From Leptolyngbya sp. SIOISBB (GTDB lineage: Bacteria; Cyanobacteriota; Cyanobacteriia; Phormidesmidales; Phormidesmidaceae), in assembly GCA_010671905.1 (NCBI GenBank), contig JAAHII010000002.1:124001-188000 (forward strand): 64,000 nt of DNA. Reading direction: 5' to 3'. How positions within the stretch are numbered: the stretch's first letter is position 1; every line of letters begins with the position of its first letter. This document shows positions 44,524 to 55,400 of this stretch, piece after piece. A model generated the notes under the pieces. The model had not been told where the DNA came from. It searched no databases and worked only from the letters and a program-made list of their open reading frames with translations. The position numbers and the translations under genes are program-made.

Positions 44524-47500
44524 TTATGCCTCTTCAAACTCAACGCTGGCGATCGCTGCATCAAACACATCGGCACTGAGATGCGAGAGTAAGGAAAAGT
44601 CTGAGGATAAGCGATCGGGAATTTGTTCAATTAGCGCAATCAATGCCTGTTCATAAGCGGTAGCAAGATGGGCGATCGTTTCTGCTTGATGCAGGGCAGT
44701 GCTGTATGTCCACTCGACTTGCAGATGTCCCTCTAACACAGCACAGTTGATCTCCAGCGCATGAACTCGGTATCCTGCCGGACTGCGAGACTGCCCAACC
44801 GATTCGCTCGCGAGTTGCCAATCTGCGGTTTGCTGAAGCGCGGCATCAAACTGTCCCAGATAGTTAAAACTCACCTGCGGCTGAGGCCATGCGGCTAAGT
44901 CCGACTCATCCGTGAGATAGCGCAACATGCCATAACCCCTGCCATTGCGCGGAATTTGCTCTAACTGCTGCTGAATCGCGGTCACTGCCGTTTGTAAATC
45001 TGCCAGTTTGGATTCTGCCGGTTTGGGCAGTTCTAACCGCACCGGAAACAGGCTGGTAAACCACCCGACAGTACGAGTCAGATCCAGGTCATCCCATTCG
45101 GGATCGCGTCCGTGTCCTTCCAGGTTGATCAGCAAAGCCGGGCTACCCGTCCACGGGGAAACAGCTTGCAGGAAAGCAGTCAGCAACACAGCCGTGATTT
45201 CACAGCCATAGCGACGAGGCACTTGTTGAATTAGAATTTGCGTCAAAGCTGAATCGAGCTGACGGGTCACAGTTTGGGCTGAGGCGATCGCGTTTTCCTC
45301 CTCTATTGCCTGGCAATCGACTGGTAGCCTGACGCTAGATGGCGATAAGATTTGCTGCCAATCGGCCCGTTCTGCTTGCAGTTCAGATGATTGCGCTTCT
45401 GCTTGTAACCGCTGCGCCCACTGCTGAAATGAGGTGGTTTTCGCGGGTAAGCTTAACGGCTGTCGCTGTGCCCATTGTTGATACAACGTGTGACAGTCTT
45501 CCAGCAAAATCCGCCATGAGACACCATCAATCACTAGATGATGCACGACAAACAGTAACCGCTGCGGCTGCCCCTCGCCATAGTGAGCAAACAACACTCG
45601 CAATAACCGACCCTGGCTGAGGTCAAGCTGGCGCTGAAGTTGATTTGCGGCTTCTGTGAGGGCGATCGCCTGCTCTGCTTCTGCCAAGTGAGACAAATCC
45701 AATCGCGTTAGAGGAACGGCTTCATCGGCATCGGGGGGCAAATTCACCGCTTGTCGACCGGATTCAGTTAATTGGAACTGTAGCCGCAGCGCATCATGAT
45801 GACGCAGCAAGACGCGAATTGCCGCTTCTAGTCCTGCTGGCTCGACCGTATCAGGAACAGAGAGCATCACTGCTTGATTCCAATGCTGTGGAACGGGCTG
45901 CTGCTGCTCAAAGAACCAGGCTTGAATCGGGGTCAGCGGCACCGTGCCTATCACCGGAGTTTGGGGAGCAGGAGATCGCCCCATCTTGCTCAACTGCCCT
46001 GTCACGCTTGCCAATTCTGCAATAGTTTGATGCTGAAACAGGTGTTTCGGGGTGAGATGCAGCCCTGCCTGATTCGCTTTTGCCACCACTTGCAGACTGA
46101 GAATCGAATCGCCGCCCAGTTCAAAGAAATTGTCGTGAATCCCTACCTGCTCAATGCCCAACACTTGCCCCCAGATTTCAGCCAATCTCGCTTGACTTGA
46201 ACTGGTCGGAGCCACAAGCGGTTGTGCGTCTGGACGACTGGTTTCCGGTGTTGGCAACGCCCGCCGATCGACCTTGCCATTTCGCGTTAAAGGTAAGCGC
46301 TCGATCGCGATAAACTGAGCCGGAATCATATAGTCCGGTAAGCGGCTCCGGAGAAACTGCCGTAATTCTGCACCAACATCTGGCTGATTAGACAACACAT
46401 ATGCCACTAGACGGGTGTAACCAGATTCATCGGTATGGGCGATCGCCACACCGACTTGAATCTGTGGATGCTGGTTCAATGCCGCTTCGATTTCCCCTAG
46501 CTCAATCCGATAGCCGCGAATTTTGACCTGATGGTCAACCCGACCAAGGTATTCTAGATCGCCAGTGGAGAGACGACGGACGAGATCGCCAGTTTTGTAG
46601 AGGCGGGAAGAGGGGGCGTGGGGCGTGGGGAGCGGGGAGTGGTCTGGTCTTCTTTCCCTCTTCCCTATTTCCCATTCCCTCTTCCCTACTTCCCCAAAGG
46701 GATTTAGCACAAATCGTTCTGCCGTCAAATCTGGGCGGTTGAGGTATCCGCGTGCTACTCCTGCTCCGCCGATGTAGAGTTCGCCAGGAACGCCGATCGG
46801 GACGGGTTGCATTAGGTTATCTAGGACATAAAGCTGGAGATCGGAGATGGGGCAACCGATGAGGCTGCGATTCTGGCAGTGTAGGTCGCTGGTTCGGATG
46901 GGACGGTAGGTGACATGGACGGTGGTTTCGGTGATGCCGTACATGTTGATTAGTTGCGGCGATTGATCGCCGTGGCGATCGCACCAGGAAATCAGGATCT
47001 GAAAGTTTAGGGCTTCGCCGCCAAAGATCACGAATCGCAGCGCTAAATCAGGCGATTCACCCAGCTCAGTTTCGGCTTGAATCAGTTGGCGAAAGGCGGA
47101 TGGCGTTTGGTTGAGGACTGTCACCTGTTCGCGGCAGAGTAGTTGATAGAAGGCATGGGGCGATCGCCGCACGTCTTCGGAAACCACAACTAGCCGTCCG
47201 CCATGCAGTAAGGCACCCCATATTTCCCAGACTGAGAAGTCGAAGGCGTAGGAGTGGAACAGCGTCCAGACATCGGCTGCGGTGAACTGAAACCAGGGCT
47301 GAGTCTGGGTGAATAGCCGCACGACGTTGGCATGGCTGATACAGACCCCTTTGGGTGTACCAGTTGAGCCAGAGGTATAGATTACATAGGCCAGGTGGTT
47401 GGCGGTCACGGAACTTGCTGGATTAGCGGAATTGGGTTGCGCGATCTCCTCAGTTTCTAAATCAACTTCTAAATCAACGAGCTGCACCGAGTCGGGAAGT

Positions 47501-50500
47501 TGTAAATGTTGAGATCGTTGGGTGACAACGATCTGGAGGCTGGCATCGCTCACAATGGCGACAATTCGGCTTGGTGGCGTTGCTGGGTCGATTGGGACAT
47601 AGGCGGCTCCGGCTTTCAAAATGCCGAGAATGCCAATCAGCAGATGCACTGACCGAGCCGTACACAATCCCACCAGGCTTTCTGTCTCGACGGCGAGGGC
47701 TTGGAGATGATGCGCCAGTTGATTTGCTCTGGCGTTGAGTTCGGCATAGGTAAGCTGACCATCATCGGCAATGACGGCGATCGCCTCTGGCGTTTGGGCG
47801 GCTTGCTGTTCAAACCAGTGATGCAAACACTGATCAATCGGGGCGTCTGGCACGGGATGCGCGGCCGGGAGGGATTGCCGTTCAGCGTCAGTCAAAATGG
47901 GCAGCGTGGCAATCGACTGTTTGGGCTGAGCCACAATCCCGGTCAGCAAGGTCTGCAACTGATGCAGGAAGCGGGAGATCGTCTCTGGCTCAAATAAATC
48001 GGCGTTGTATTCTAGCCGCAACACCAGTTCAGACGCCGCATCTTCGGCAAATAGCGTCAGGTCAAATTTGGCGGTATGGCTTTCGCTGTCCAGCAGTTCG
48101 GCTGTCACGTTGGGCAAATCGGGTAGTGGCGTTTGCTCGTCAAAGGCAAACATCACCTGAAATAGCGGCGTGTGGCTGAGATTCCGCTCTGGTTGCAGCG
48201 CTTCAACCAACATTTCAAACGGCAGATCTTGATGGGCATAGGCCGCCAGGGCAACCTCACGGACGCGAGTCAACAAGTCCTGAAAGCCAGGCTGTCCAGT
48301 TAAGTCGGTTCGTAAGACCAGCGTGTTGGCAAAAAAGCCAATTAGCCCTTCTACTTCGGCACGGTAACGATTGGCGATCGGCGTGCCAATCAACAGATCA
48401 GTCTGTCCGGTATAGCGATAGAGCAAGATTTGAAATGCGGCTAGCAGCGTCATGAACAGCGTTGCGCCTTGCTGCTGGCTCAGTTGCTTCAGGTTGGCTG
48501 TCAGCGATTCCGATAAAACAAGGGTTTGCTGTGCACCTTGGAAACCTTGCACCGCTGGACGGGGGCGGTCGCTGGGTAATTCCAAAATTGGCAGATCGCC
48601 ACCTAGCTGCTGTGTCCAATATGCCAACTGCGCTTTCAGCGTTTCGCCCTGAAGCCACTGCCTTTGCCACACAGCAAAATCCGCATATTGAATCGGCAGA
48701 TCGGGAAGCGGGTCAGCCTGTCCGGTGAGGAAATAGCGATAGCCCTGCGCCACTTCCTGCAACAAAACTCCGCGCGACCAGGCATCCGATACGAGATGGT
48801 GCATTGTCACTAGCAAGACATGTCGGGTTGAACTGAGCCGCAACAACGCCAGTCGCAAAAGAGGTGGTTCTGATAAACAAACAGCCTCCTGTGCAAATGC
48901 CGTTGCCCGCTGCCGCACGTTCTGCTCTTGCTGTTCTACTGGCAGATGTTGTAAATCAACCACTGGAAGCGTGATGGTGAGAGATCGCCCCACTTCCTGA
49001 ACCGGACGCCCCTCAACACTGATAAACCGGGTGCGAAACACCTCATGCCGCTGCACGATTTGATTAAAACTTTGCTCCAGTGCACTGATATTTAGCGCAC
49101 CAGTCAGTAGAATTGCGGCGGAAATGTTGTAGAACGGGTTATCCGGCTCTAGCTGATTCAGAAACCAGAGCCGCTGTTGCGCAAACGATAAAGGCAGTTC
49201 AGCCGTGCGAGATGAGATCGGAATTGTGGATTGCTTGTTAGGGGTTGTCCGTGCCGTAATCCGTTCCGCGAGACGGGAGATCGTCCCAGCATCAAACAAA
49301 TCCCGCAATGGCAATTCGACTTGTAGACGAGATCGCAGCCGCGACATGACGCGAGTTGCCAGCAAGGAATGCCCACCCAAATCAAAGAAATTGTCGTGAA
49401 TGCCTACCTGCTCGACCTGCAACAGTTCTACCCAGATGTCACACAGCAATTGTTCGATTGGCGTTCGGGGTAGCACGATTTCAGAGCGCGATCGCCCCAT
49501 CTCTGGAGCCGGAAGCGCCTGTCGATCAACTTTGCCATTGGCAGTTAAGGGCAGCGATTTGAGAAACACGATCGCAGCTGGCAGCATATAGTCCGGCAGC
49601 GTTGTCGCCAAAAATTGCCGGATTTCAGTCTCATCCACCTCAGCATGGTTCGCCTCTGAATGCCGCACCACATAAGCCACCAGATGCGCATCCCCCTTAG
49701 CCGCAATGGGATGAGCAATCGCCCTCTGCACTGCCGGATGCCGCAACAAAGCCGCTTCAATTTCGCCTAGCTCAATCCGAAATCCACGAATTTTGACTTG
49801 ATGATCCGTGCGTCCCAGGAATTCTAAATTGCCATCTGGAAGGTAGCGGACACGATCTCCAGTTTTGTAGAGGCGGGAAGATGGGCAGTGGGAAGATGGG
49901 GAGTGGGGAGTGGGGAGTGGGGAGTGGTCTAGTCCTCTTTCTCTATTCCCCATGTCCCATTCCCTACTCCCAATTCCTTCTTCTCCATTCCCTATTCCCC
50001 GCTCCCCATCAAAGGGACTCAACACAAATCGTTCTGCCGTCAAATCCGGACGATCAAAATAGCCCCGCGCTAGTCCTGCTCCGCCGATGTAGAGTTCGCC
50101 GGGAACGCCGATCGGGACAGGCTGCATCTGCTCGTCCAGGACATAAACCTGCGTGTTGGCTAGGGGGCGACCGATTGGAACGTTGTCGGCTCTGAGGTCG
50201 ATTGCGGCTGGAATGGAGTCGGGGGCGATCGCGTAGCAGGTTGCGCCGACGGTGGTTTCAGTCGGTCCGTAGTGGTTGAACAGTTGGCAAGTTGGATGCT
50301 GCTGCCGAATTTGCTGGATTAAGTCCCAAGTCGCTACGTCTCCACCTAAAATCAGCCGTTGCCGGGGTAAGAGATCTGGCGCAGATGGTGAGGACAGCAG
50401 GGCGCTGAGGTGAGACGGCACAATTTTTAGACAGTCGATCGGATGCTGCTGGTTGTATGCGGCTAGTGCTGCTGGGTCGGTGGCGAGATCGGCTGCAATC

Positions 50501-52497
50501 ACGTGCAAACAGCCTCCCGTACACAGGGACGAAAAAATGACGGTGTTGCCCAAATCGGCTGCCAGTGTAGAAACGGTGGCATAGTGTGCGCCGCTGGGTA
50601 AGGCTAACCGTTCGCCAATGGCATGGACATAATTCGTCAGTTGACGATGTTCGATCGCCACACCCTTTGGTTTGCCCGTCGAGCCAGAGGTAAATAGCAC
50701 ATAAGCCAGATGATGCGGCTGGACAGCACTGTCAGGATTGGTATCGGGTTCAGACGCGATCGCCGTCTCACTATCCAATGCAATGAGATGATTTGGAGTT
50801 GAGGGCAACCGTTCCGCCAGATGCTGCTGTGTTAAGAGAATCGTGGCATTCATCTGCTGCAAACGATCTCCTACACTTTTCGGCGGCAGAGCTGGATCGA
50901 TCGGCACGTAAGCCCCGCCGGCTTTGAGAATTCCGAACATGCCGATCAGGGGAAATAGCGATCGCTCCACATACAGTCCCACTGGCATCTCTGGACAAAC
51001 GCCTAACCGTTGCAGATAATGCGCGATCCGGTTCGCTTGCGCGTTCAGTTCGGCATAAGTGAGCGACTGATCTTCATACACCACTGCCGTTTGATTTGGA
51101 GTCTGGGCAACCTGCGCTTCAAACCAATGGTGAATCGATCGCACCGGAGGATAGTCGGTTTGCGTCTGGTTGAGTTCAATTAATAAATGATGGCGATCGG
51201 CAGTATCCAAAATGGCGAGTTGGCTAATTGGGAGATCGGGACATTCAATCGCGCTAGTCAGCAGGGTTTGGTACTGTCTGGACAGGGCAGCGATCGCCTC
51301 AGCCGCGAACCAGTTAGCGTGATAGGCAATTGTGACAGTCAGGTGATGGGGATAGCGATCGACCGTCAGTTTCAGCTTGAACGGAGCCAGACAAACCTCA
51401 GTTTTTTCCCAGGTGAAGGACAGATCGGCGGCGGCAAGAGATTGCCAGTCCTGCCAGGCAAACTGGATTGCCTCTGAAGATTCTGGATTGGGCGTGAAAT
51501 AGTCTTGCCAGTCTTGAGCCTGCTGAACGGTAGAGGCTAACTGCTCACACAGCTCGGTAACGCTCAGATCGGGGGTAAACTGCGCATGAACGGGGAGAGA
51601 TTTGGCGATCGCCCCCAACACGGCGTCTAGTCCGTCATAGTCGCGATTGTCGCTGATCCACACTGTCGCTAGTGGCGAAGTGCCCGTCAGCCGCCAGAGC
51701 AAAATTTGCCAGATGGCGAAGATATAAACAGCAGCGGAACAGCCAATTTTTTGTGCCTGAATTTCTAGTGATGCAGCCAGTTGGGGATTAAGTGTCAGGC
51801 TGAGTTGCTGCGGTGCAAATCGAGGATCAGCAGACGCCCGCTCTAGGGGTAAGGTCGGTGATGTGATGGAATCATTCGCCTGCTGCCAAAATTCCCGACC
51901 CGCAATCGCTGATTCATCTTTGTCGGAAAGTAGTTCGTGCTGCCATTCTGAAAACTGAAGATATTGAATCGGCTCATCTGTGTTGATTTCTGAGTTACGA
52001 TTAGCCTGAAGCAGGCTCGCGTATGCCTCGCTGATTTCCTGCACCAAACGCCGTAACGTCACGGCATCGGCACAGACGGCAGGTAATGAAATCACCAGAC
52101 AGTGCTGAGTGGGAGATCGCCGCACTAACCAAACTCGCAGTACTGCGCCCTGCTCCAAGTCAAAGGGTAGTTGACGATTCGCGTCAATTAAGTCGGCGAT
52201 CGCCTGTCGCTGAGTCGCTGGATCGCTGGACTGCAAATCAAGCTGCCGCCAGTCAGCCTTTCCTCGTTCCAGTACCACTTGCAGCAGTCGCTTCAAACCG
52301 GGCTGGCGCTGAAACTGGGTGCGTAAACTGTCGTGGAGATCGACCACTTGCTGAACTGCCGCTGCTAACGGCTCGACTTGCAGCATTCCGTCAAGCTGCA
52401 AAACGGCTTCCACTCGCAAGGCTGGACAGTCGGGTTGCCAGTGCCAGAGCCACTGTTGCTGCGGCGATAATCGAAATCCTTGCAGCTTAGTTTGCAT
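44524..52497 (-). CDS. NRPS: interface-A(Asp)-T-C-A(Thr)-T-E
   Basis: This dimodular synthetase is about 2,657 residues. The N-terminal condensation-like domain (LQGFRLSPQQQWLW) has ISLPAVCADAVTL in place of HHxxxDG, so it is interface-type. A1 carries code DLTKIGHVGK (Asp) and is followed by a GGHSLL carrier. A true C domain follows (ELPLSFAQQRLWFLNQ, MHHLVSDAWS). A2 carries DFWNIGMVHK, the threonine code. The second carrier has GGDSI, the form found before epimerases, and the E domain (VPLTPIQAWFFEQQQ, VHHLVIDGVSWR, RTVGWFTSLFPV) ends the protein. The expected additions are Asp, to be beta-hydroxylated by the hydroxylase on the upstream protein, then D-configured threonine. ATG 52497 is preferred to 52518; both overlap the upstream gene. 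Confidence 0.93.
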   Translation of the reverse strand: MQTKLQGFRLSPQQQWLWHWQPDCPALRVEAVLQLDGMLQVEPLAAAVQQVVDLHDSLRTQFQRQPGLKRLLQVVLERGKADWRQLDLQSSDPATQRQAIADLIDANRQLPFDLEQGAVLRVWLVRRSPTQHCLVISLPAVCADAVTLRRLVQEISEAYASLLQANRNSEINTDEPIQYLQFSEWQHELLSDKDESAIAGREFWQQANDSITSPTLPLERASADPRFAPQQLSLTLNPQLAASLEIQAQKIGCSAAVYIFAIWQILLWRLTGTSPLATVWISDNRDYDGLDAVLGAIAKSLPVHAQFTPDLSVTELCEQLASTVQQAQDWQDYFTPNPESSEAIQFAWQDWQSLAAADLSFTWEKTEVCLAPFKLKLTVDRYPHHLTVTIAYHANWFAAEAIAALSRQYQTLLTSAIECPDLPISQLAILDTADRHHLLIELNQTQTDYPPVRSIHHWFEAQVAQTPNQTAVVYEDQSLTYAELNAQANRIAHYLQRLGVCPEMPVGLYVERSLFPLIGMFGILKAGGAYVPIDPALPPKSVGDRLQQMNATILLTQQHLAERLPSTPNHLIALDSETAIASEPDTNPDSAVQPHHLAYVLFTSGSTGKPKGVAIEHRQLTNYVHAIGERLALPSGAHYATVSTLAADLGNTVIFSSLCTGGCLHVIAADLATDPAALAAYNQQHPIDCLKIVPSHLSALLSSPSAPDLLPRQRLILGGDVATWDLIQQIRQQHPTCQLFNHYGPTETTVGATCYAIAPDSIPAAIDLRADNVPIGRPLANTQVYVLDEQMQPVPIGVPGELYIGGAGLARGYFDRPDLTAERFVLSPFDGERGIGNGEEGIGSREWDMGNRERGLDHSPLPTPHSPSSHCPSSRLYKTGDRVRYLPDGNLEFLGRTDHQVKIRGFRIELGEIEAALLRHPAVQRAIAHPIAAKGDAHLVAYVVRHSEANHAEVDETEIRQFLATTLPDYMLPAAIVFLKSLPLTANGKVDRQALPAPEMGRSRSEIVLPRTPIEQLLCDIWVELLQVEQVGIHDNFFDLGGHSLLATRVMSRLRSRLQVELPLRDLFDAGTISRLAERITARTTPNKQSTIPISSRTAELPLSFAQQRLWFLNQLEPDNPFYNISAAILLTGALNISALEQSFNQIVQRHEVFRTRFISVEGRPVQEVGRSLTITLPVVDLQHLPVEQQEQNVRQRATAFAQEAVCLSEPPLLRLALLRLSSTRHVLLVTMHHLVSDAWSRGVLLQEVAQGYRYFLTGQADPLPDLPIQYADFAVWQRQWLQGETLKAQLAYWTQQLGGDLPILELPSDRPRPAVQGFQGAQQTLVLSESLTANLKQLSQQQGATLFMTLLAAFQILLYRYTGQTDLLIGTPIANRYRAEVEGLIGFFANTLVLRTDLTGQPGFQDLLTRVREVALAAYAHQDLPFEMLVEALQPERNLSHTPLFQVMFAFDEQTPLPDLPNVTAELLDSESHTAKFDLTLFAEDAASELVLRLEYNADLFEPETISRFLHQLQTLLTGIVAQPKQSIATLPILTDAERQSLPAAHPVPDAPIDQCLHHWFEQQAAQTPEAIAVIADDGQLTYAELNARANQLAHHLQALAVETESLVGLCTARSVHLLIGILGILKAGAAYVPIDPATPPSRIVAIVSDASLQIVVTQRSQHLQLPDSVQLVDLEVDLETEEIAQPNSANPASSVTANHLAYVIYTSGSTGTPKGVCISHANVVRLFTQTQPWFQFTAADVWTLFHSYAFDFSVWEIWGALLHGGRLVVVSEDVRRSPHAFYQLLCREQVTVLNQTPSAFRQLIQAETELGESPDLALRFVIFGGEALNFQILISWCDRHGDQSPQLINMYGITETTVHVTYRPIRTSDLHCQNRSLIGCPISDLQLYVLDNLMQPVPIGVPGELYIGGAGVARGYLNRPDLTAERFVLNPFGEVGKREWEIGKRERRPDHSPLPTPHAPSSRLYKTGDLVRRLSTGDLEYLGRVDHQVKIRGYRIELGEIEAALNQHPQIQVGVAIAHTDESGYTRLVAYVLSNQPDVGAELRQFLRSRLPDYMIPAQFIAIERLPLTRNGKVDRRALPTPETSRPDAQPLVAPTSSSQARLAEIWGQVLGIEQVGIHDNFFELGGDSILSLQVVAKANQAGLHLTPKHLFQHQTIAELASVTGQLSKMGRSPAPQTPVIGTVPLTPIQAWFFEQQQPVPQHWNQAVMLSVPDTVEPAGLEAAIRVLLRHHDALRLQFQLTESGRQAVNLPPDADEAVPLTRLDLSHLAEAEQAIALTEAANQLQRQLDLSQGRLLRVLFAHYGEGQPQRLLFVVHHLVIDGVSWRILLEDCHTLYQQWAQRQPLSLPAKTTSFQQWAQRLQAEAQSSELQAERADWQQILSPSSVRLPVDCQAIEEENAIASAQTVTRQLDSALTQILIQQVPRRYGCEITAVLLTAFLQAVSPWTGSPALLINLEGHGRDPEWDDLDLTRTVGWFTSLFPVRLELPKPAESKLADLQTAVTAIQQQLEQIPRNGRGYGMLRYLTDESDLAAWPQPQVSFNYLGQFDAALQQTADWQLASESVGQSRSPAGYRVHALEINCAVLEGHLQVEWTYSTALHQAETIAHLATAYEQALIALIEQIPDRLSSDFSLLSHLSADVFDAAIASVEFEEA
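46604..46698. repeat. GGGGAGT-type hairpin repeat in A-domain linker (Thr module)
   Basis: The G-rich array (GGGGCGTGGGGAGCGGGGAG) is followed by the core GGTCTGGTCTTCTTTCC and a C-rich array of CTTCCCTA/ATTCCCT units. It is in frame between ERFVLNPF and RLYKTGD. Confidence 0.85.
49873..50013. repeat. GGGGAGT-type hairpin repeat in A-domain linker (Asp module)
   Basis: This is the longest copy, 141 bp. Several GGGGAGT heptads are followed by the core GGTCTAGTCCTCTTTCTC and about eight C-rich units. It is in frame and encodes a G/E/R-rich then S/P/H-rich peptide between ERFVLSPF and RLYKTGD. Confidence 0.88.
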
Positions 52498-55400
52498 CGC
52501 TTTCGCTCCCTGCGCCAACGGCTTGCGCGTTTGTCATCTCTCCCATCGCCACGACGATTTTGCGCGATCCCACAAACGGATTGCGGCTATGAGCAGCCAG
52601 CATGTTATCCAGCATCAACACGTCGCCTTGTTGCCAGGGAAACGCGATTGCCGTGTCTTGATACAGTTGACTGATTTCTGCCACAACGTTGTCTTCGATC
52701 GGGGAACCGTCCCCGTAGTAGACATGACGCGGTAAATTCTCACATTCAAAGAGAGAGAGCAACGATTGCCGCACGGCAGGATCAAGACAGGCAATGTGAT
52801 GCAGTTGCAGTTGATTGAAAAACACCCATTCTTCGGTTTTGGGATGGCGCGCGATCGCGACACAGTGTTTGCGGGTTCTCAAATGGTGATCTGAAATCCA
52901 TTCCACTTCGATGCCAGCTTGTTGGCAATAATTTTCCACAAGGGCTGGATCATCAGTGTGAAAGAAATCCTGCCAGCGCACGTCCAGTCCTTCGATGTAA
53001 TTGCGGACATAGAGCAAGCCCTGATCGAGGAGGCGATCGCGCAAATCAGGATTGAGCCGTTGATACAGTTGCCGACAATCGACGATCGGCGTTTCTCCCC
53101 CTTGCTGCGCCGGCTGGACGCAATAAAACCAGATCTTTAGCGGATACCGATGCAGATGCGAGCTTTCGTTGTGGAACAAAATGGTTTGATCTGCTGGATA
53201 GGGCGTCGAACCGTAGACCTTACCGCTGACGCTAGCGCGAGGCAAATCGCCATATTCCGCAAATAGCTCGTGACAAATGGCTTGGGCTAAGCGTTCAAAA
53301 TCTGTCACCGCATTTACCTGGCAGTTGCGAAACAGAATCGCGCCATGTTTCAGCAAGGTTTCTGCTAAGAACGGATGATGGTTGCTTGCCCAATCCACGA
53401 TGTCGAGATGGTCCACGGCTGGCTGAATCACCAGCGGCAAGGCAGAATCCGATCGCAATAAACTGGTTTGAATCAGGCGTTCCTGGGTCAGCGATACGGC
53501 TTTAGGTTTAATTTGCTTAAATTTGTCGAAGTTGATGGCTTTGCGCTCACGTTTTTCCATGACTCGTTGCTCTCTTTCAGCGCCGGTGAGGATATCTAAG
53601 GAATGAATTCGGGCATCAGGCTGTTGCACCATTTGGCGCAGCACGTGTTCATAGCGATTTGCTAGGCGATCGATCGTTTTGGCATCAAACAGCGCCGCGT
53701 TATATTGCCAAACGGCATCTAATCCTTGGTCTTGCTCGGTGAGGAACACCGCCAGGTCAAATTTGGTTGTGGCATAGTCGAGATCTAGCGATCGCCAAGT
53801 CAAGCCGGATAATTGCACTGAGGAGATCGGCACTTGCAGCACAAACAGCACTTGCACCAGCGGCGTATGGCTGGATGTCCGATGCGGTTGCAGCGTTTCG
53901 ACTAATTGCTCAAATGGCAGATCTTGATGGGCATATGCGCCGAGCGTCACGTCTTTCACCCGATCTAGCAGCGATCGCACGGTCGGATTGCCCGACAAAT
54001 CCGTGCGGAGTGCCAGCAAATTGACAAAAAAGCCAATCAAATTTTCGGTTTCCTGGCGGTTACGATTCGCGACATCGGTGCCCAGAACTAAGTCAGTTTG
54101 TGCTGTCTGGCGATGTAGCAAAATTTGAAATGCTGCCAGTGTCGTCATAAACAGCGTCACATTGACTTCCTGGCTAAATTGCCGTATCTGCTGCGTCAAA
54201 TCTGGCGAGATCTGAAACGATCGGGTTGCGCCTTGAAACGGTGTGGTTGCCGTACGGGGGCGATCGCTCGGAAGCTGTAAAATCGGCGGATTACTGCCTA
54301 ATCGCTGTGTCCAATAGCGCAGATGAGTAGAGCGGCGATCGCCTTGTAGCCACTGACGTTGCCACACGGCAAAATCTGCATACTGAATCGGCAGATCGGA
54401 TAGGGGAGACGGCTCTCCAGTCGAGAAGGCGGCATATAGCGCTGCCACTTCGCGAATCAAAATCCCCATTGACCAACCATCCGCGACGATATGATGTAGC
54501 GTTACCAAAACCACATGATCAGTGGCATCGAGTTGCAGCAATTTGACCCGCAATAAGGGAGCCTGCCGCAGATCGAAGGGGTGTTGGGCTGTCGCGATCG
54601 CCATCTGCTGCACGGTTTTGTCTTGTTCCGCAGGGGTCAGGTGACACAAATCCACCAGTGCAATCGGCAATTGCCAGTTTGATTCAATTATCTGGACGGG
54701 CTGTTCATCGGCGATCGCAAATCGAGTTCTTAGTACCTCATGCCGCCGGACAACTGCTTGAAAACTGCGCTCTAGTGCAGCGCGATCGAGCGATCCGGTT
54801 AAGCGCACGGCTGCCGGAATGTTATAAAACGGACTGCCCGGATTCATCTGATCTAAAAACCAGAGTCGCTGTTGGGCAAAGGATAGCGGAATAGGCTGAT
54901 GGCGGGGGGCGGGGGCGATCGTAGACGGTTCTAATTGAGTTTGTGCGGCGGCGATGAACTGGGCTAAGGCGGCGATCGTCGGTGTCTCAAGCAGTTGACG
55001 TAAGGGCACTTCCACCTGCAAGGCTGCCCGGATGCGCGACTGCACCTGAGTCGCCAGTAAGGAATGTCCGCCCAGCGCAAAGAAATCATCGTGAATCCCG
55101 ACGGATTCCAGCCCTAAAACTGCTGTCCAGATTTCCGCTAATTCCTGCTCGGTCGGGCTTTGAGGCTGGGCATCGAGTTGCTGGACGCGAGGTGCTGGCA
55201 AGGCGCGACGGTTCACTTTGCCACTGGGTAACAGTGGCAGTTCTGACAGTTCCAGGCAGACCGCTGGCACCATCCAGGCGGGTAGCCGGCTTTGCAGGTG
55301 AGATCGCCACTGCAGCACGTCAAGAGATTGACCGGGATGCGGCACACCATACGCGATGAGTTGCGGCTCTCCCTTAGCATCGGGCTGTACGGCAACGACG

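Noticed and set aside
49873-50013. G-rich/C-rich arrays considered as rho-independent terminators or CRISPR
   Set aside because: They are inside open NRPS frames, variable in copy number and without T-runs or spacers.
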